Shown: positions 54,529 through 63,644, counted from the first letter of the stretch. The stretch: 64,000 nucleotides of DNA from Oscillatoria sp. SIO1A7 (GCA_010672965.1 JAAHFN010000025.1:62001-126000); one strand, 5' to 3'. The notes: generated by a model not told the origin, from the letters alone. A program made the numbers and translations.

Positions 54529-56196
54529 TCACTCTTCAACTGCCGGAGGTTCGTCCCCAGGAGAGCGCAGCACTTCAACCAATTCCTGAACTTCTGCTGG
54601 AGGCGCAGGAGTTAGGCGAGAAACCGTCAAAGTCACGGCAAGGTTTAGGACCATGCCCACCGTACCAATTCCCTCTGGCGAGATTCCGAAAAACCAAGAG
54701 TCCATACCGTAGAAGTTAACGCCAACAATATAGAAGGTTGTGAAAATCAAACCTGTAAGCATACCGGCGATCGCGCCTTCCCGATTTGTCCGCTTATCGA
54801 ATACACCCAGAACGATAGCCGGGAAAAAGCTCGCCGCTGCTAAGCCAAAGGCAAAAGCCACCACTTGGGCCACAAATCCTGGTGGATTGATGCCAAAATA
54901 GCCGGCAATGGCAATGGCAAATCCGACCATAATTCGACCCACCATTACCCGCAAAGACTCGGAGGCTTGAGGATTAATCAGTCGGAAATAGACATCGTGA
55001 GCTACGGAGCTAGAGATAACTAGGAGCAATCCCGAAGCCGTAGAGAGAGCGGCTGCTAGGCCCCCGGCAGCTACTAGGGCAATCACCCAAGGGGCTAGAT
55101 TGGCTACCTCCGGAGTCGAGAGAACAATAATATCTTTATCTATCTTTATCTCGTTGGTTTCGTCCGGAGTAAGCTGTAAACGACCGTCGCCGTTTTTATC
55201 ATCAAACTGTAACAGCCCAGTTTTTTCCCATTTGCTCGCCCAATCTAGCTGCCGCACCGTTTCTATCTTTTGGTCGTGCAAAGTGTCTATCAGATTGTAG
55301 CGGGCAAACATGGAAACGGCAGGAGCGGTGGTATAGAGAATGGCGATAAATAGTAGCGCCCAACCGGCAGAGTAGCGAGCGGCTTTCATGTTGGGAACGG
55401 TATAAAAGCGGACGATAACATGGGGCAAGCCCGCAGTTCCCACCATCAGGGCGATAGTGATAAATAAAACATCCAGCATCGACTTGTTGGCAAACGGTTG
55501 GGTATATTCGGCAAAGCCAAGGTCGAGCTGGATTTGGTTTAGCTTGTCGGCGATATCGCTAAAGGTGAAGGCAAGCTGGGGGATGGGATTGCCCGAGAGC
55601 TGGGTGGCGATCGCTATTGCAGGAATTAGATAAGCGACAATCAACACGCCATACTGGGCAACTTGAGTCCAGGTGATGCCTTTCATGCCTCCTAGCACTG
55701 CAAAAAAGCCGACAATAATCATGCCAATAACAACGCCGGTCTCGATATTTACTTGCAGAAAGCGGCTGAAGACGATACCGACTCCTCGCATCTGACCGGC
55801 GACGTAGGTTAGGGAGACAAAAATCGCCGCTACTACTGCGACTAAGCGGGCGGCATTGGAGTAGTAGCGGTCTCCTACGAAATCCGGCACGGTGTATTTG
55901 CCGAATTTACGCAAGTAAGGGGCGAGCAGGAGCGCCAAAAGTACATAGCCTCCAGTCCAGCCCATTAGATAGATGGAACCGTCGTATCCCAGGGTAGAGA
56001 TTAGACCGGCCATTGAGATAAAAGAGGCGGCGGACATCCAATCCGCAGCGGTAGCAGCTCCATTTGCGATCGAGGGAACTCCCTGGCCGGCGACGAAGAA
56101 TTCTTTGCTGTCTTTTACCCGCGATCGCCAACCTATGTAGATATAAAAAATGAAAGAGATAATGACTAATATGGTAGTCCAGGCTTCAACGCTCAT
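54529..56196 (-). CDS. Sodium:solute symporter, large subunit (acetate/monocarboxylate-like)
   Basis: A 555-aa membrane protein of the SSS family with about 13 helices (PSIANGAATAADWMSAASFISMAGLI..., GIVFSRFLQVN..., ALSTASGLLLVISSSVAHD). The pairing with a DUF4212 small subunit fits the VC_2705-type two-part symporters. An extracellular loop near residues 330-360 has an EF-hand-like LLQFDDKNGDGRLQLTPDE segment. The substrate is unknown, possibly acetate or lactate. It starts 12 bp after the small-subunit stop. Confidence 0.88.
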   Translation of the reverse strand: MSVEAWTTILVIISFIFYIYIGWRSRVKDSKEFFVAGQGVPSIANGAATAADWMSAASFISMAGLISTLGYDGSIYLMGWTGGYVLLALLLAPYLRKFGKYTVPDFVGDRYYSNAARLVAVVAAIFVSLTYVAGQMRGVGIVFSRFLQVNIETGVVIGMIIVGFFAVLGGMKGITWTQVAQYGVLIVAYLIPAIAIATQLSGNPIPQLAFTFSDIADKLNQIQLDLGFAEYTQPFANKSMLDVLFITIALMVGTAGLPHVIVRFYTVPNMKAARYSAGWALLFIAILYTTAPAVSMFARYNLIDTLHDQKIETVRQLDWASKWEKTGLLQFDDKNGDGRLQLTPDETNEIKIDKDIIVLSTPEVANLAPWVIALVAAGGLAAALSTASGLLLVISSSVAHDVYFRLINPQASESLRVMVGRIMVGFAIAIAGYFGINPPGFVAQVVAFAFGLAAASFFPAIVLGVFDKRTNREGAIAGMLTGLIFTTFYIVGVNFYGMDSWFFGISPEGIGTVGMVLNLAVTLTVSRLTPAPPAEVQELVEVLRSPGDEPPAVEE

Positions 56197-56208
56197 AATT
56201 TTTTAAAA

Positions 56209-56463
56209 TTATTTTTTAATGTTGTATTTGCGATCGAGCTTGTCCAGTTGGATAGCGTAGATAAAAATGAGGATGACGAAAACATATATAGAACCCTGCT
56301 GGGCAATCCAGAAGCCGAGAGGAACGCCGCCAAGGCGGAGAGCGTTTAGAGGACCGACAAGGAGAATACCGCAGCCAATAGAAACTGTGGCCCAAACGAT
56401 GAGGAGGTTGCGGATTAATGCGATGTTGGCGCGCCAGTACGCCTGACGCTTGTCCTGGTTCAT
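56209..56463 (-). CDS. Sodium:solute symporter small subunit (DUF4212)
   Basis: An 84-aa protein with two helices (LLIVWATVSIGCGILLVGPL and IYVFVILIFIYAIQLDKLD) and a charged N-terminus ending in YWRANIALIR. This is the usual small partner of the large symporter encoded immediately downstream. The two genes form an operon. Confidence 0.88.
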   Translation of the reverse strand: MNQDKRQAYWRANIALIRNLLIVWATVSIGCGILLVGPLNALRLGGVPLGFWIAQQGSIYVFVILIFIYAIQLDKLDRKYNIKK

Positions 56464-56621
56464 GGGTTTTTGCCTATTTCCCTAAATATGTTCACCAGAA
56501 TACACGGGCTTTGCGCTTTTGGGTATTAGAGCTTAGAGCTTTCAGCTTAGAGCTTTCAGCAATCGGCTCTGAGCTCTCAGGCGATCGGCTCTCAGCTCTC
56601 AGGCGATCGGCGATAGGTACC

Positions 56622-56681
56622 TAGGACGGGCGTCCCGCCTGGGAGCTTGAGCTGGTATGGACAGGCGGGACGCCCGTCCTA
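56622..56681. repeat. Palindrome E, copy 2
   Basis: TAGGACGGGCGTCCCGCCT mirrored by AGGCGGGACGCCCGTCCTA. It is followed by AATTTTTTTTGCGGGTATTTAACCGG-type sequence also present beside copy 1 (20300-20345). Confidence 0.75.
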
Positions 56682-56840
56682 CGGGAGATTCCAATTTTTT
56701 TTGCGGGTATTTAACCGGACTTGATATTAGCTCTAAACGGCAATTTCGGCACTGGGATGCTTCGCCCCAGACACCTCACATCAATTTGAGAACCGCTATA
56801 TGTGGGGAGGATTTCCAAAAGTAATCCGTCAATTTTTTCC

Positions 56841-56981
56841 TATAGCGTTTCTCAAATCAGTGTAATTTAGAAGCGTAGGGGCGACAGCAACAAGAGCGAC
56901 AATTCTTGCCGCTCTGAACGGAAACTCTCGTCCTGGGATGCTTCACCCCAGATTATTCATATCAATTTGAGAAACGCTATA
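56841..56981. repeat. MITE-like element B, copy 3
   Basis: A 141-bp element with ends TATAGCGTTTCTCAAAT and ATTTGAGAAACGCTATA and core GGGGCGACAGC / GGGATGCTTCACCCC. A partial right half of another copy lies just upstream at 56750-56802. Confidence 0.82.
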
Positions 56982-56995
56982 ACGCTCAAATTATT

Positions 56996-57034
56996 ACCGA
57001 CCGATTTCATGTAATGAAATCGGTCGGTTTTCTA
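56996..57034 (+). terminator. Perfect 15-bp stem hairpin
   Basis: ACCGACCGATTTCAT and its exact complement ATGAAATCGGTCGGT enclose a GTA loop and are followed by TTTCT. It lies downstream of the minus-strand DUF4214-like gene, and the T-run is on the plus strand. It may work on both strands or be part of a longer element. Confidence 0.6.
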
Positions 57035-57091
57035 CTGGTCAATTACCTCATTCTTTTGCGAATCGTGCGCCGATTCCATCCTAGACCTTAA

Positions 57092-58042
57092 TTACCGCCG
57101 TCTTCTCCTGGCTTCGGAACTGTCCCAAATATCCTGGCGAATCTCGCGCAGGTTACGCCCCCGAGCGAGAGCCCTTTGATAGGTTCTCAGACCGTCGCGA
57201 TCGGCATTGCGCCCGAGTACCTCTCGATAAATTCTGTTAATGGCGCGTGCGGCTTCCCGGCTATCTGCCAAATCTTCGCGCACTTCCTGTAGGTTCCAAT
57301 TTTTTGTGGCTAAAGCTCTGGCGTAGGTTCGCCAACCTTGGCGATCCATGCTTCGTCCGAGAACTTCTCGATAGAGTCGATTAATAGCATATTGGGCATC
57401 GCGACTGGTAGCGATTTTCGATCGCACTCGCGCTAGAGACCAGCCTCGGTCTAAGGCTTCTGCATAAAGATTTACCTCGCGCCGGGAGGGATTTATCCCC
57501 AGCATCTCTCTATAAATACGAATCACTCTATTTTCTAAGTCACCGCCTCGATAATCCCGGTCGTAATCTCGGTCGTAATCCCGATTGCTGGGCGATCGCC
57601 TTCTCCCGGAGCGCCGATTGGCCTGAGCTTGTTGATAAGCGCGATAGCTTTCCCGAGACCGAGAGACAACCCGATAAGCGGATTCGGCCGCATCGTCGCA
57701 TTCCGATAATGCCGCATTAGTGCGACTCGATCGCCCGTAAGCGCGATCGCATTCTCGTTCTAGCCTTTCTAGAAAATCGCGATCGCATTCGCTTTTATCC
57801 GCTCCCCGGCTTTCATAACATTCTTGATGCTCCTCACAAGCGCGATCGAACCTTGCGGCACGATTGCCATTCTGACGCCGCGCCACAAATTCGTCGGGAA
57901 TATTCAATCGACCTCGCCAATTTCCTCGGTCTTCGCACCGTTCTCCAGCCGCATTAGCGTTTTTGATTGGCAAGCCCACTAGAGAGGCGATCGCCATTAC
58001 CGATGCCAGACCTACTACTGTAAAAAATTGCGATAACTTCAT
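57092..58042 (-). CDS. Secreted protein with DUF4214-like repeats
   Basis: A 316-aa protein starting at the ATG at 58042 with a signal peptide (FFTVVGLASVMAIASLVGLPIKNANA). A Cys-containing segment (CEEHQECYESRG, ECDRAYGRS) follows, then a linker with DYDRDYDRDY, then three repeats of about 47 residues (RIYREMLG..., NRLYREVLGRSMDRQGWRTYARAL, NRIYREVLGRNADRDGLRTYQRAL). These match DUF4214, found in bacterial surface and exported proteins. The protein is Arg-rich. Function is unknown. Confidence 0.78.
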   Translation of the reverse strand: MKLSQFFTVVGLASVMAIASLVGLPIKNANAAGERCEDRGNWRGRLNIPDEFVARRQNGNRAARFDRACEEHQECYESRGADKSECDRDFLERLERECDRAYGRSSRTNAALSECDDAAESAYRVVSRSRESYRAYQQAQANRRSGRRRSPSNRDYDRDYDRDYRGGDLENRVIRIYREMLGINPSRREVNLYAEALDRGWSLARVRSKIATSRDAQYAINRLYREVLGRSMDRQGWRTYARALATKNWNLQEVREDLADSREAARAINRIYREVLGRNADRDGLRTYQRALARGRNLREIRQDIWDSSEARRRRR

Positions 58043-58149
58043 AATTATATTCTGCACCTTTATTTTTTACATCCTATCTTTCTAGCTTATAACCCTAATT
58101 TATTATCGTTTTTTGCCAATTATACTAAGCTTAGTGACTGCTACTAGGT

Positions 58150-58305
58150 AATGATGGTTCCTCGTCTTCACCCCACACCCCACACAAGAACACCCTAATT
58201 TGCCCAATTCCGCTCTTCCGCTCTTCCGCTCTTCCCAATTCCCTACACAGCGAGCACCCCACACCCCACACAAGAGCACCCTAATTTGCCCAATTCCGCT
58301 CTTCC
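58150..58305. repeat. Dispersed low-complexity unit, duplicated
   Basis: The segment CACCCCACACAAGA[A/G]CACCC followed by TAATTTGCCCAATTCCGCTC occurs twice (58176-58220 and 58261-58305). It lies between two minus-strand genes. Confidence 0.7.
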
Positions 58306-60171
58306 CTAACCATTATATTGAATTCGATAAATACGACCATTTTCCTCTTCCGTAAAGAGTAGGCTGCCATCAGGATGAACCAGCAAACCAGTAGGTCGGC
58401 CCCAAGTCGTTGGCGGTTCGGTATTTTGGAGAAAACCCGTGAGGAAATCTTGGTAACTGCCTAGGGGACGACCGGAGCTATCGAAGGGAACGAAGGTTAG
58501 CTTGTAGCCGGTAGGAATGCTGCGATTCCAGCTACCCCGAAATGCTACAAAAGCACCATTACGATACTGCTCTGGAAAAGTATTGCCATCATAAAACTGA
58601 AGTCCTAAAGGTGCAGAATGAGATTGAAACAGGACATCTGGAGCTTGAGTGCGTGCGGCTAAATCCGGTCGCTCGCTATTGCCGTTTTCAGTGCGGCGGG
58701 GGTCGAGGCGATCGCCACTAATATAGGCATAAGGCCAGCCGTAAAAATCCCCCGCACTCAGACCCGTGAAATAGTCGGGCACTAAGTCATCGCCTAAGCC
58801 ATCCCGTTCGTTAACAGTAGTATAAAGTTCTCCAGTAAGGGGATGAAAATCCAAACCTACGGGATTGCGCAAACCGGAAGCAAAAGTCGAGCGATCGCTG
58901 CCATCCAAATTCATCACCTGCACCGATGCCCGAGGCAGGGGTTCTTCATTTACATTAGACTGCGACCCAATCGAGACATACAATCTTTGACCGTCTGGGG
59001 AAACTGCCACATTGCGCGTCCAATGCTGGCGAAAGTCCTCCCCGGGTAGGTCGGCAATTATTTCTCCAGTCCCTGCCAGTTGTTCTTGGCCGGGGCTATA
59101 GGGAAATCGCAGCACTTCTCCAGTATTGCCCAGGAAGAAAGAGTCATCTGTAAAAGCCATCCCAAACGGCAGACTCAGCCCATTATTTTCATTAGCAAAA
59201 ACTCGATAAATGTCCGCATCGCCATCAGAGTCCGTATCCCGCAACAAGCGAATTTGATTTTGGCGCGTTTCGGTCACTAGCACCTCTCCCGTAGGAGTAA
59301 CTGCTAACCAACGAGGACGATCCAATCCTTCAGCAAATACATTAACGGTAAAGCCCGGGGGCACTTGCAGAACCGCATTCTCTGGGGGCGGCACGGCGCG
59401 AGCGGGATTCGAGGCGCTCGGACTCGCGAAAGGAGCGGGTAAATTATCCGGGCTAATGCGAATTTCTCCTGGGGTCAGCGATTCGGTCGGAATTAGAGTC
59501 AAGCTCGGGCTGGGAGTCAAATCGCCGGAATCAACAGGTGCCGAACTGCTGCCGATACTTGCGATCCTTCCTTCGGCCAATCCATATATAATAAAGTGTT
59601 GTAGCGCTTGTCGATTATCCAAACCAGCGGCGGCTAAGTCGGGATTGTTGCTCAGGTATTGGTTTACGTCAAACTGCCTCGAACTAGCGCGCCCTTCTGC
59701 CAGACCCGAAATTTGGAAGTGATAAAATAATTGCCGATTTGTTAGGCCAGAAGCAGCTAAATCTGAATGCTGGTAACGGTAGAAATTAACATCGAACGCC
59801 CGAGAAAAGCTGCGCCCTTCGGCGAAACCATAGGCTTCTAGGTGTCCTAGCAATTCGTCCTCGCTCAGGTTAGTCAGGTCTGGATTGCTGCTTCGGTATA
59901 ATTCTAGATCGATGTAAGGGGAAAATCTTCTTCTTTCAGATAGACCAAAGGTTTCTAGATGCGCCAATAATTGCCGATTGTCTTCGGAGCTTAGATCGGG
60001 ATTGCTTGCTTGATAAAATTCTAGATCTACCAATGGAGAAAAGACCCGCCCTTCATCAAAGCCGGTGGCGTTGAGATGGTCTAAGAGCTGCTGGCTATTC
60101 AAGGCTATCAGGTCTGGATTGCTATCTCTATAGAATTCGTCGTTAAAAAATCGGGATGATTCTGATATCAT
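58306..60171 (-). CDS. Sorbosone/glucose dehydrogenase-like beta-propeller with NPDL repeats
   Basis: A 621-aa protein. The first 220 residues are five repeats of about 47 aa (FYRDSNPDLIAL...LLDHLNATGFDEGRVFS), a cyanobacterial surface-type repeat. The C-terminal 370 residues form a PQQ-dependent sugar-dehydrogenase-like propeller (GFTVNVFAEGLDRPRWLA, VTETRQNQIRLLRD, GLRNPVGLDFHPLTGELYTTVNERD). No signal peptide is seen. A close paralogue lacking the repeats but carrying a lipobox is at 61769-63130. The two may oxidise sugars or bind PQQ; that is from family knowledge. Confidence 0.85.
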   Translation of the reverse strand: MISESSRFFNDEFYRDSNPDLIALNSQQLLDHLNATGFDEGRVFSPLVDLEFYQASNPDLSSEDNRQLLAHLETFGLSERRRFSPYIDLELYRSSNPDLTNLSEDELLGHLEAYGFAEGRSFSRAFDVNFYRYQHSDLAASGLTNRQLFYHFQISGLAEGRASSRQFDVNQYLSNNPDLAAAGLDNRQALQHFIIYGLAEGRIASIGSSSAPVDSGDLTPSPSLTLIPTESLTPGEIRISPDNLPAPFASPSASNPARAVPPPENAVLQVPPGFTVNVFAEGLDRPRWLAVTPTGEVLVTETRQNQIRLLRDTDSDGDADIYRVFANENNGLSLPFGMAFTDDSFFLGNTGEVLRFPYSPGQEQLAGTGEIIADLPGEDFRQHWTRNVAVSPDGQRLYVSIGSQSNVNEEPLPRASVQVMNLDGSDRSTFASGLRNPVGLDFHPLTGELYTTVNERDGLGDDLVPDYFTGLSAGDFYGWPYAYISGDRLDPRRTENGNSERPDLAARTQAPDVLFQSHSAPLGLQFYDGNTFPEQYRNGAFVAFRGSWNRSIPTGYKLTFVPFDSSGRPLGSYQDFLTGFLQNTEPPTTWGRPTGLLVHPDGSLLFTEEENGRIYRIQYNG

Positions 60172-60196
60172 TTTTTTGTTGCGTATAAAATCTTAT

Positions 60197-61216
60197 TTAA
60201 CTGGAACTCTGCGATCGCTTCTTGGGACAACGGCCTTTTTTACCATCGGGCATCTCTGCATTGCAGAAATTCGCATTAGTCAGGTTAACATCTATTAAAA
60301 CCGCCCCCACTAGATTGGCATCAATCGCGCTCGCGCCAGTAAAATCAGTCTGAACCAGGTTGGCTTCGATTAGATTTGCCAACAGCAGATTAGCCCCGGA
60401 GAGGTTAGTTCTAGTTAAGTCCGCTTTTTCTAGATTTGCCTTCTGCAGGTTTGCACCAATGAATTTAGCATCGCTTAGATCGCCATTTATTAGGGTAGCC
60501 CCTTCCATTTGCGCTCCTCGAAAGTTGGCTCTGCTCAGATTAGCATTGCCCAAGTTAACGCTACTGAGATTGGCACCGCTGAGATTGGCATCGGCGAGGT
60601 TGACCCGCACCATTGTCGCTACAGACAGGTTAGCCCCTTGCAGTTGGGCGCTTTGTAAGTTCGCATCTTCTATATAGAGCTGATTCAGGTCGGTTCCGCT
60701 CAGGTTCGCTTCCTCCAGATTCACTCCACCTAAGTTAATCAGAAATAGATTAGCGCCAACCAGTCGGGCGCGTTTGAGATTAGCACGGGTCAAATTTGCC
60801 CCTTCTAAATTCGCACCTCTAAGGTCTGCTTCTTCTAAATTGGCATCGGTCAGGTTGGCACCGCTAAGATCCACTGCTCGCAAGTCAGCCCCTTTGAGGT
60901 TCGCACCCATGAGGTTACTGCCTTTGATATTGGCACCAATTAGGTTTCTTGCGCTTAAATCGATGCCCCTAAGATTGCAGAGCGGACAACTTTGAGTATC
61001 GTCGAGTGAATTTCTCTGTCTAAGAGGATTGAGGTCGGGCAAGGAGTCAGTTTGCGCTAAGATTACCGGTTTCGCTGGAAACCCGATAGCTAGCAGAGTG
61101 GCACTAAGGGAAGCGATCGCCCCCAAGCATACTAATCTTTTTCTATAATTCAACCGAAGACGCTCTATCTTTTGTCTGCCAAAGACCCTATTCAACCAAA
61201 ACCCATCAACTTTCAT
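60197..61216 (-). CDS. Pentapeptide-repeat protein
   Basis: A 339-aa protein with an N-terminal hydrophobic signal-anchor (LVCLGAIASLSATLLAIGFPAK) and a long pentapeptide-repeat region (about 80-325; ANLKGADLRAVDLSGANLTD and so on, A(N/D)LxG units) with a short Cys-containing end (CNAEMPDGKKGRCPKK). The right-handed beta-helix is probably periplasmic or lumenal. It lies between the two sorbosone-dehydrogenase-like paralogues on the same strand. Confidence 0.88.
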   Translation of the reverse strand: MKVDGFWLNRVFGRQKIERLRLNYRKRLVCLGAIASLSATLLAIGFPAKPVILAQTDSLPDLNPLRQRNSLDDTQSCPLCNLRGIDLSARNLIGANIKGSNLMGANLKGADLRAVDLSGANLTDANLEEADLRGANLEGANLTRANLKRARLVGANLFLINLGGVNLEEANLSGTDLNQLYIEDANLQSAQLQGANLSVATMVRVNLADANLSGANLSSVNLGNANLSRANFRGAQMEGATLINGDLSDAKFIGANLQKANLEKADLTRTNLSGANLLLANLIEANLVQTDFTGASAIDANLVGAVLIDVNLTNANFCNAEMPDGKKGRCPKKRSQSSS

Positions 61217-61427
61217 ATAACCTTGATAACGCGCTATCTTAATTATGCCTCTAATTTTTAAGGAAGAGAGAGACAGCGAGGGATGAGGGGAGTAGGAGTT
61301 GGACGAGTAAGAAAGCGGAGGGATACGCAGGGACAGGCAAATAGGGGCAGGGACGGCTCGGCACTATAGCGCTACGCGCAAGTCAAAAGTCAAAAGTCTC
61401 AAGGTAATAAGTCAAAAGTCGAAACTG

Positions 61428-61477
61428 ACTAAGGAGCGAGCGTTTATAAATGTCTTAACTCATTTGCGTAGTGCTAT
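61428..61477. repeat. Dispersed 50-bp repeat H, copy 2
   Basis: TGACTAAGGAGCGAGCG...TCATTTGCGTAGTGCT, nearly identical to 20872-20921. Confidence 0.75.
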
Positions 61478-61526
61478 AAAGGTATTTTCTCTCTTATTAT
61501 CGCCCAGATCCCTCCCCATCGCTCTA

Positions 61527-61765
61527 TATAGCGGTTCTCAAATTGATTAGGACTTACGCATCTACGCTACGGGTAGGGGCAATCCCCCCGCGATCGCCCC
61601 GACAAATATCAAATATGGATATTTTGCGTAAGTCCTGTTGATGTGAGGTTGCCACCGGCGTTGCATCCCAGTAAGGGAATTACCGTTCGGGACGCCTCGA
61701 AAAGTCGCTCTTGTTGCTGTCGCCCCTACATTTTCGTTTATTACACTTATTTGAGAAACGCTATA
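61527..61765. mobile_element. MITE-like element B, copy 4, with a nested second element
   Basis: The outer element has ends TATAGCGGTTCTCAAAT and ATTTGAGAAACGCTATA. It is split near its left end by a 90-bp unit (61548-61637) with inverted ends AGGACTTACGCA and TGCGTAAGTCCT, flanked by a 5-bp direct repeat TTGAT (61543-61547 and 61638-61642). Removing the insert and one TTGAT restores the sequence seen in copies 2 and 3. Confidence 0.85.
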
Positions 61766-61768
61766 TAC

Positions 61769-63130
61769 TTATGGCGAAACTTTTTGATATTGAATCCGGT
61801 AAATACGATTGTTAGCCTCTTCTGTAAACAATAAGCTGCCATCAGGCATAACCAACAAACCAACAGGTCGCCCCCAGGTTGTAGGTCCAGTGGAATCAAT
61901 TAAAAACCCGGTAAGGAAGTCCTCATAATAGCCTTGAGGTCTGTTGCTAGCATTGAAGGGAACAAATACAATTTTATAACCCGTGCCTTGGTTGCGATTC
62001 CAACTGCCCCGAAAAGCTACAAAAGCACCATTGCGATATCGCTCTGGAAAAGTTTTCCCATCATAAAATTGTATTCCCAAGGCAGCAGAATGAGCCTGGA
62101 AAAGGACATCAGGGGTCTGGGTGCGACGGGCCAAATCCGATCGCTCGCTTTGGCCGTTTCGGATGCGGCGGGGGTCAAGTCGGTTCGGCGTCAGATAAGC
62201 ATAGGGCCAACCGTAGAATTCTCCGGAACGAATCCGCGTGAAATAATCTGGGACTAAATCATCCCCCAACCCATCTCGTTCGTTAACAGTGGTATAAAGT
62301 TCCCCAGTAATGGGGTGAAAATCCAATCCCACCGGATTGCGCAAACCAAAGGCAAAGGTCTGTTGGTCGGAGCCATCCAAATTCATTACCTGCACTGAGG
62401 CTCGGGGCAACTCCTCTATATCTACGTTCGAGCGAGACCCCACCGAGACATAAAGCTTATTATTTTCCGGAGATACTACCGTATTGCGCGTCCAATGCTG
62501 GTTGTAGCCTCTACCTGGAAGAGACGCTATTTTTTCCCCTTTACCAGTTAGAGACTCCTCGCCCTTAGCGTAGGGAAAGCGGCGTACTTCGTCGGTATTG
62601 CCGAGAAAAAAATAATCTCTGCCAAAAGCCATGCCAAGGGGAAGATACAATCCATTATCTTCGGTAGCAAATGTCTTTTTTAGATCGGCAACGCCATCGC
62701 CGTTTGCATCCCGCAGCAGGCGAATGCGGTTTTGCCGCGTTTCGGTCACTAAAACATCTCCAGTCGGAGTTAGCGCTAGCCAGCGAGGTCGGTCTAGACC
62801 TTCAGCAAAAACATTGACTGTAAAACCTGGTGGGACCTTTAGTAAGGGATTGGCTGGCACCGAGACCACCTGTGGCGGTTTGCCCGCACTATTGGTATGG
62901 AAGGGTTGCGGCAAGTCGGAGAGAGTAATGCGGATCGGTACGGGGTTTTGAGTTTGGGTTCGCACCCTGTTTCCAGAAGCCAGTGCTAGGTCGGAGTTGC
63001 TAGCCGAGGCAGAAGCGCGATCGCTCTTTTCTAGGGATGAATTGCACCCTGAAACGGCGATCGGCAGTAAAATCAACGTCAAGGAAAGCAAAAAGCGGCA
63101 TGGGGAATTGGGAAGAGCGGAATTGGGCAT
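61769..63130 (-). CDS. Sorbosone/glucose dehydrogenase-like lipoprotein
   Basis: A 453-aa protein with a lipobox (LLPIAVSGC) and a propeller closely similar to the C-terminus of 58306-60171 (VNVFAEGLDRPRWLALTPTGDVLVTETRQNR...). The start is uncertain: ATG codons at 63130 and 63151 lie inside the dispersed CCCAATGCCC repeat (MPNSALPNSP), and a TTG within FLLSLTLIL is also possible. The repeat thus supplies the apparent start. It is probably periplasmic and membrane-attached. Confidence 0.8.
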   Translation of the reverse strand: MPNSALPNSPCRFLLSLTLILLPIAVSGCNSSLEKSDRASASASNSDLALASGNRVRTQTQNPVPIRITLSDLPQPFHTNSAGKPPQVVSVPANPLLKVPPGFTVNVFAEGLDRPRWLALTPTGDVLVTETRQNRIRLLRDANGDGVADLKKTFATEDNGLYLPLGMAFGRDYFFLGNTDEVRRFPYAKGEESLTGKGEKIASLPGRGYNQHWTRNTVVSPENNKLYVSVGSRSNVDIEELPRASVQVMNLDGSDQQTFAFGLRNPVGLDFHPITGELYTTVNERDGLGDDLVPDYFTRIRSGEFYGWPYAYLTPNRLDPRRIRNGQSERSDLARRTQTPDVLFQAHSAALGIQFYDGKTFPERYRNGAFVAFRGSWNRNQGTGYKIVFVPFNASNRPQGYYEDFLTGFLIDSTGPTTWGRPVGLLVMPDGSLLFTEEANNRIYRIQYQKVSP

Positions 63131-63151
63131 TGGGCATTGGGCATTGGGCAT

Positions 63152-63452
63152 TGGGAGAGTTCGAGCGCTTGAGAGTTTTGAGTTTTAAAGGTTCTACCCT
63201 TTAGATTACGCATAGGCGGTAGAGCCAGGTTATTGCGATACCTCTGATCTTGACATTATAGGCAAATATTTGTTGCCATATAAGCCTTGAGTTCAATGAG
63301 CGGAATGTTTAGGTCCATCTCCCATGCTGGGATGACATACGGAAGCCTTCTCTCTAATAAGGTTGTTAGCTTGTCGTTTTATCTACAGCAAGGTAACATT
63401 AACAGTAGGCGGCAGCCATGAAAATAAAAACCTAAAATTGAGGTGCACTTCA
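63152..63452. other. Intergenic stretch, no gene seen
   Basis: About 300 bp with GGGCATTGGGCATTGGG ends at the left and otherwise unique AT-rich sequence leading to the small gene at 63453. The promoter of that gene is probably here; no clear box stands out. Confidence 0.5.
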
Positions 63453-63617
63453 ATGGCAGAGAAACGAGTGAACCCTGAGACAGGTGTGTTGGAAGAAAAG
63501 CATTGGTATGGATGGGATGCCTCGACAAACTCAGAAGGACGCGAGGAGCGTATCAATCCTGAGACAGGTGTTCGTGAAGAAAAGCGATGGTACGGATGGA
63601 CGTCTGTTGATTCCTGA
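63453..63617 (+). CDS. 54-aa internally duplicated protein
   Basis: The ATG at 63453 follows GAGGTGCACTTCA, a good ribosome site. The protein is two copies of a 17-aa unit, RVNPETGVLEEKHWYGW and RINPETGVREEKRWYGW, with a short linker. No signal or membrane helix. The unit is tryptophan-rich and well conserved between copies at the protein level, so selection is likely. I do not recognise a function. Confidence 0.6.
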   Translation: MAEKRVNPETGVLEEKHWYGWDASTNSEGREERINPETGVREEKRWYGWTSVDS

Positions 63618-63644
63618 AGATATCTGAAGTCTCAACTGGTTATA

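Noticed and set aside
60360-60995. Frames opposite the pentapeptide-repeat gene
   Set aside because: They mirror the repeat structure on the other strand and have no independent support.
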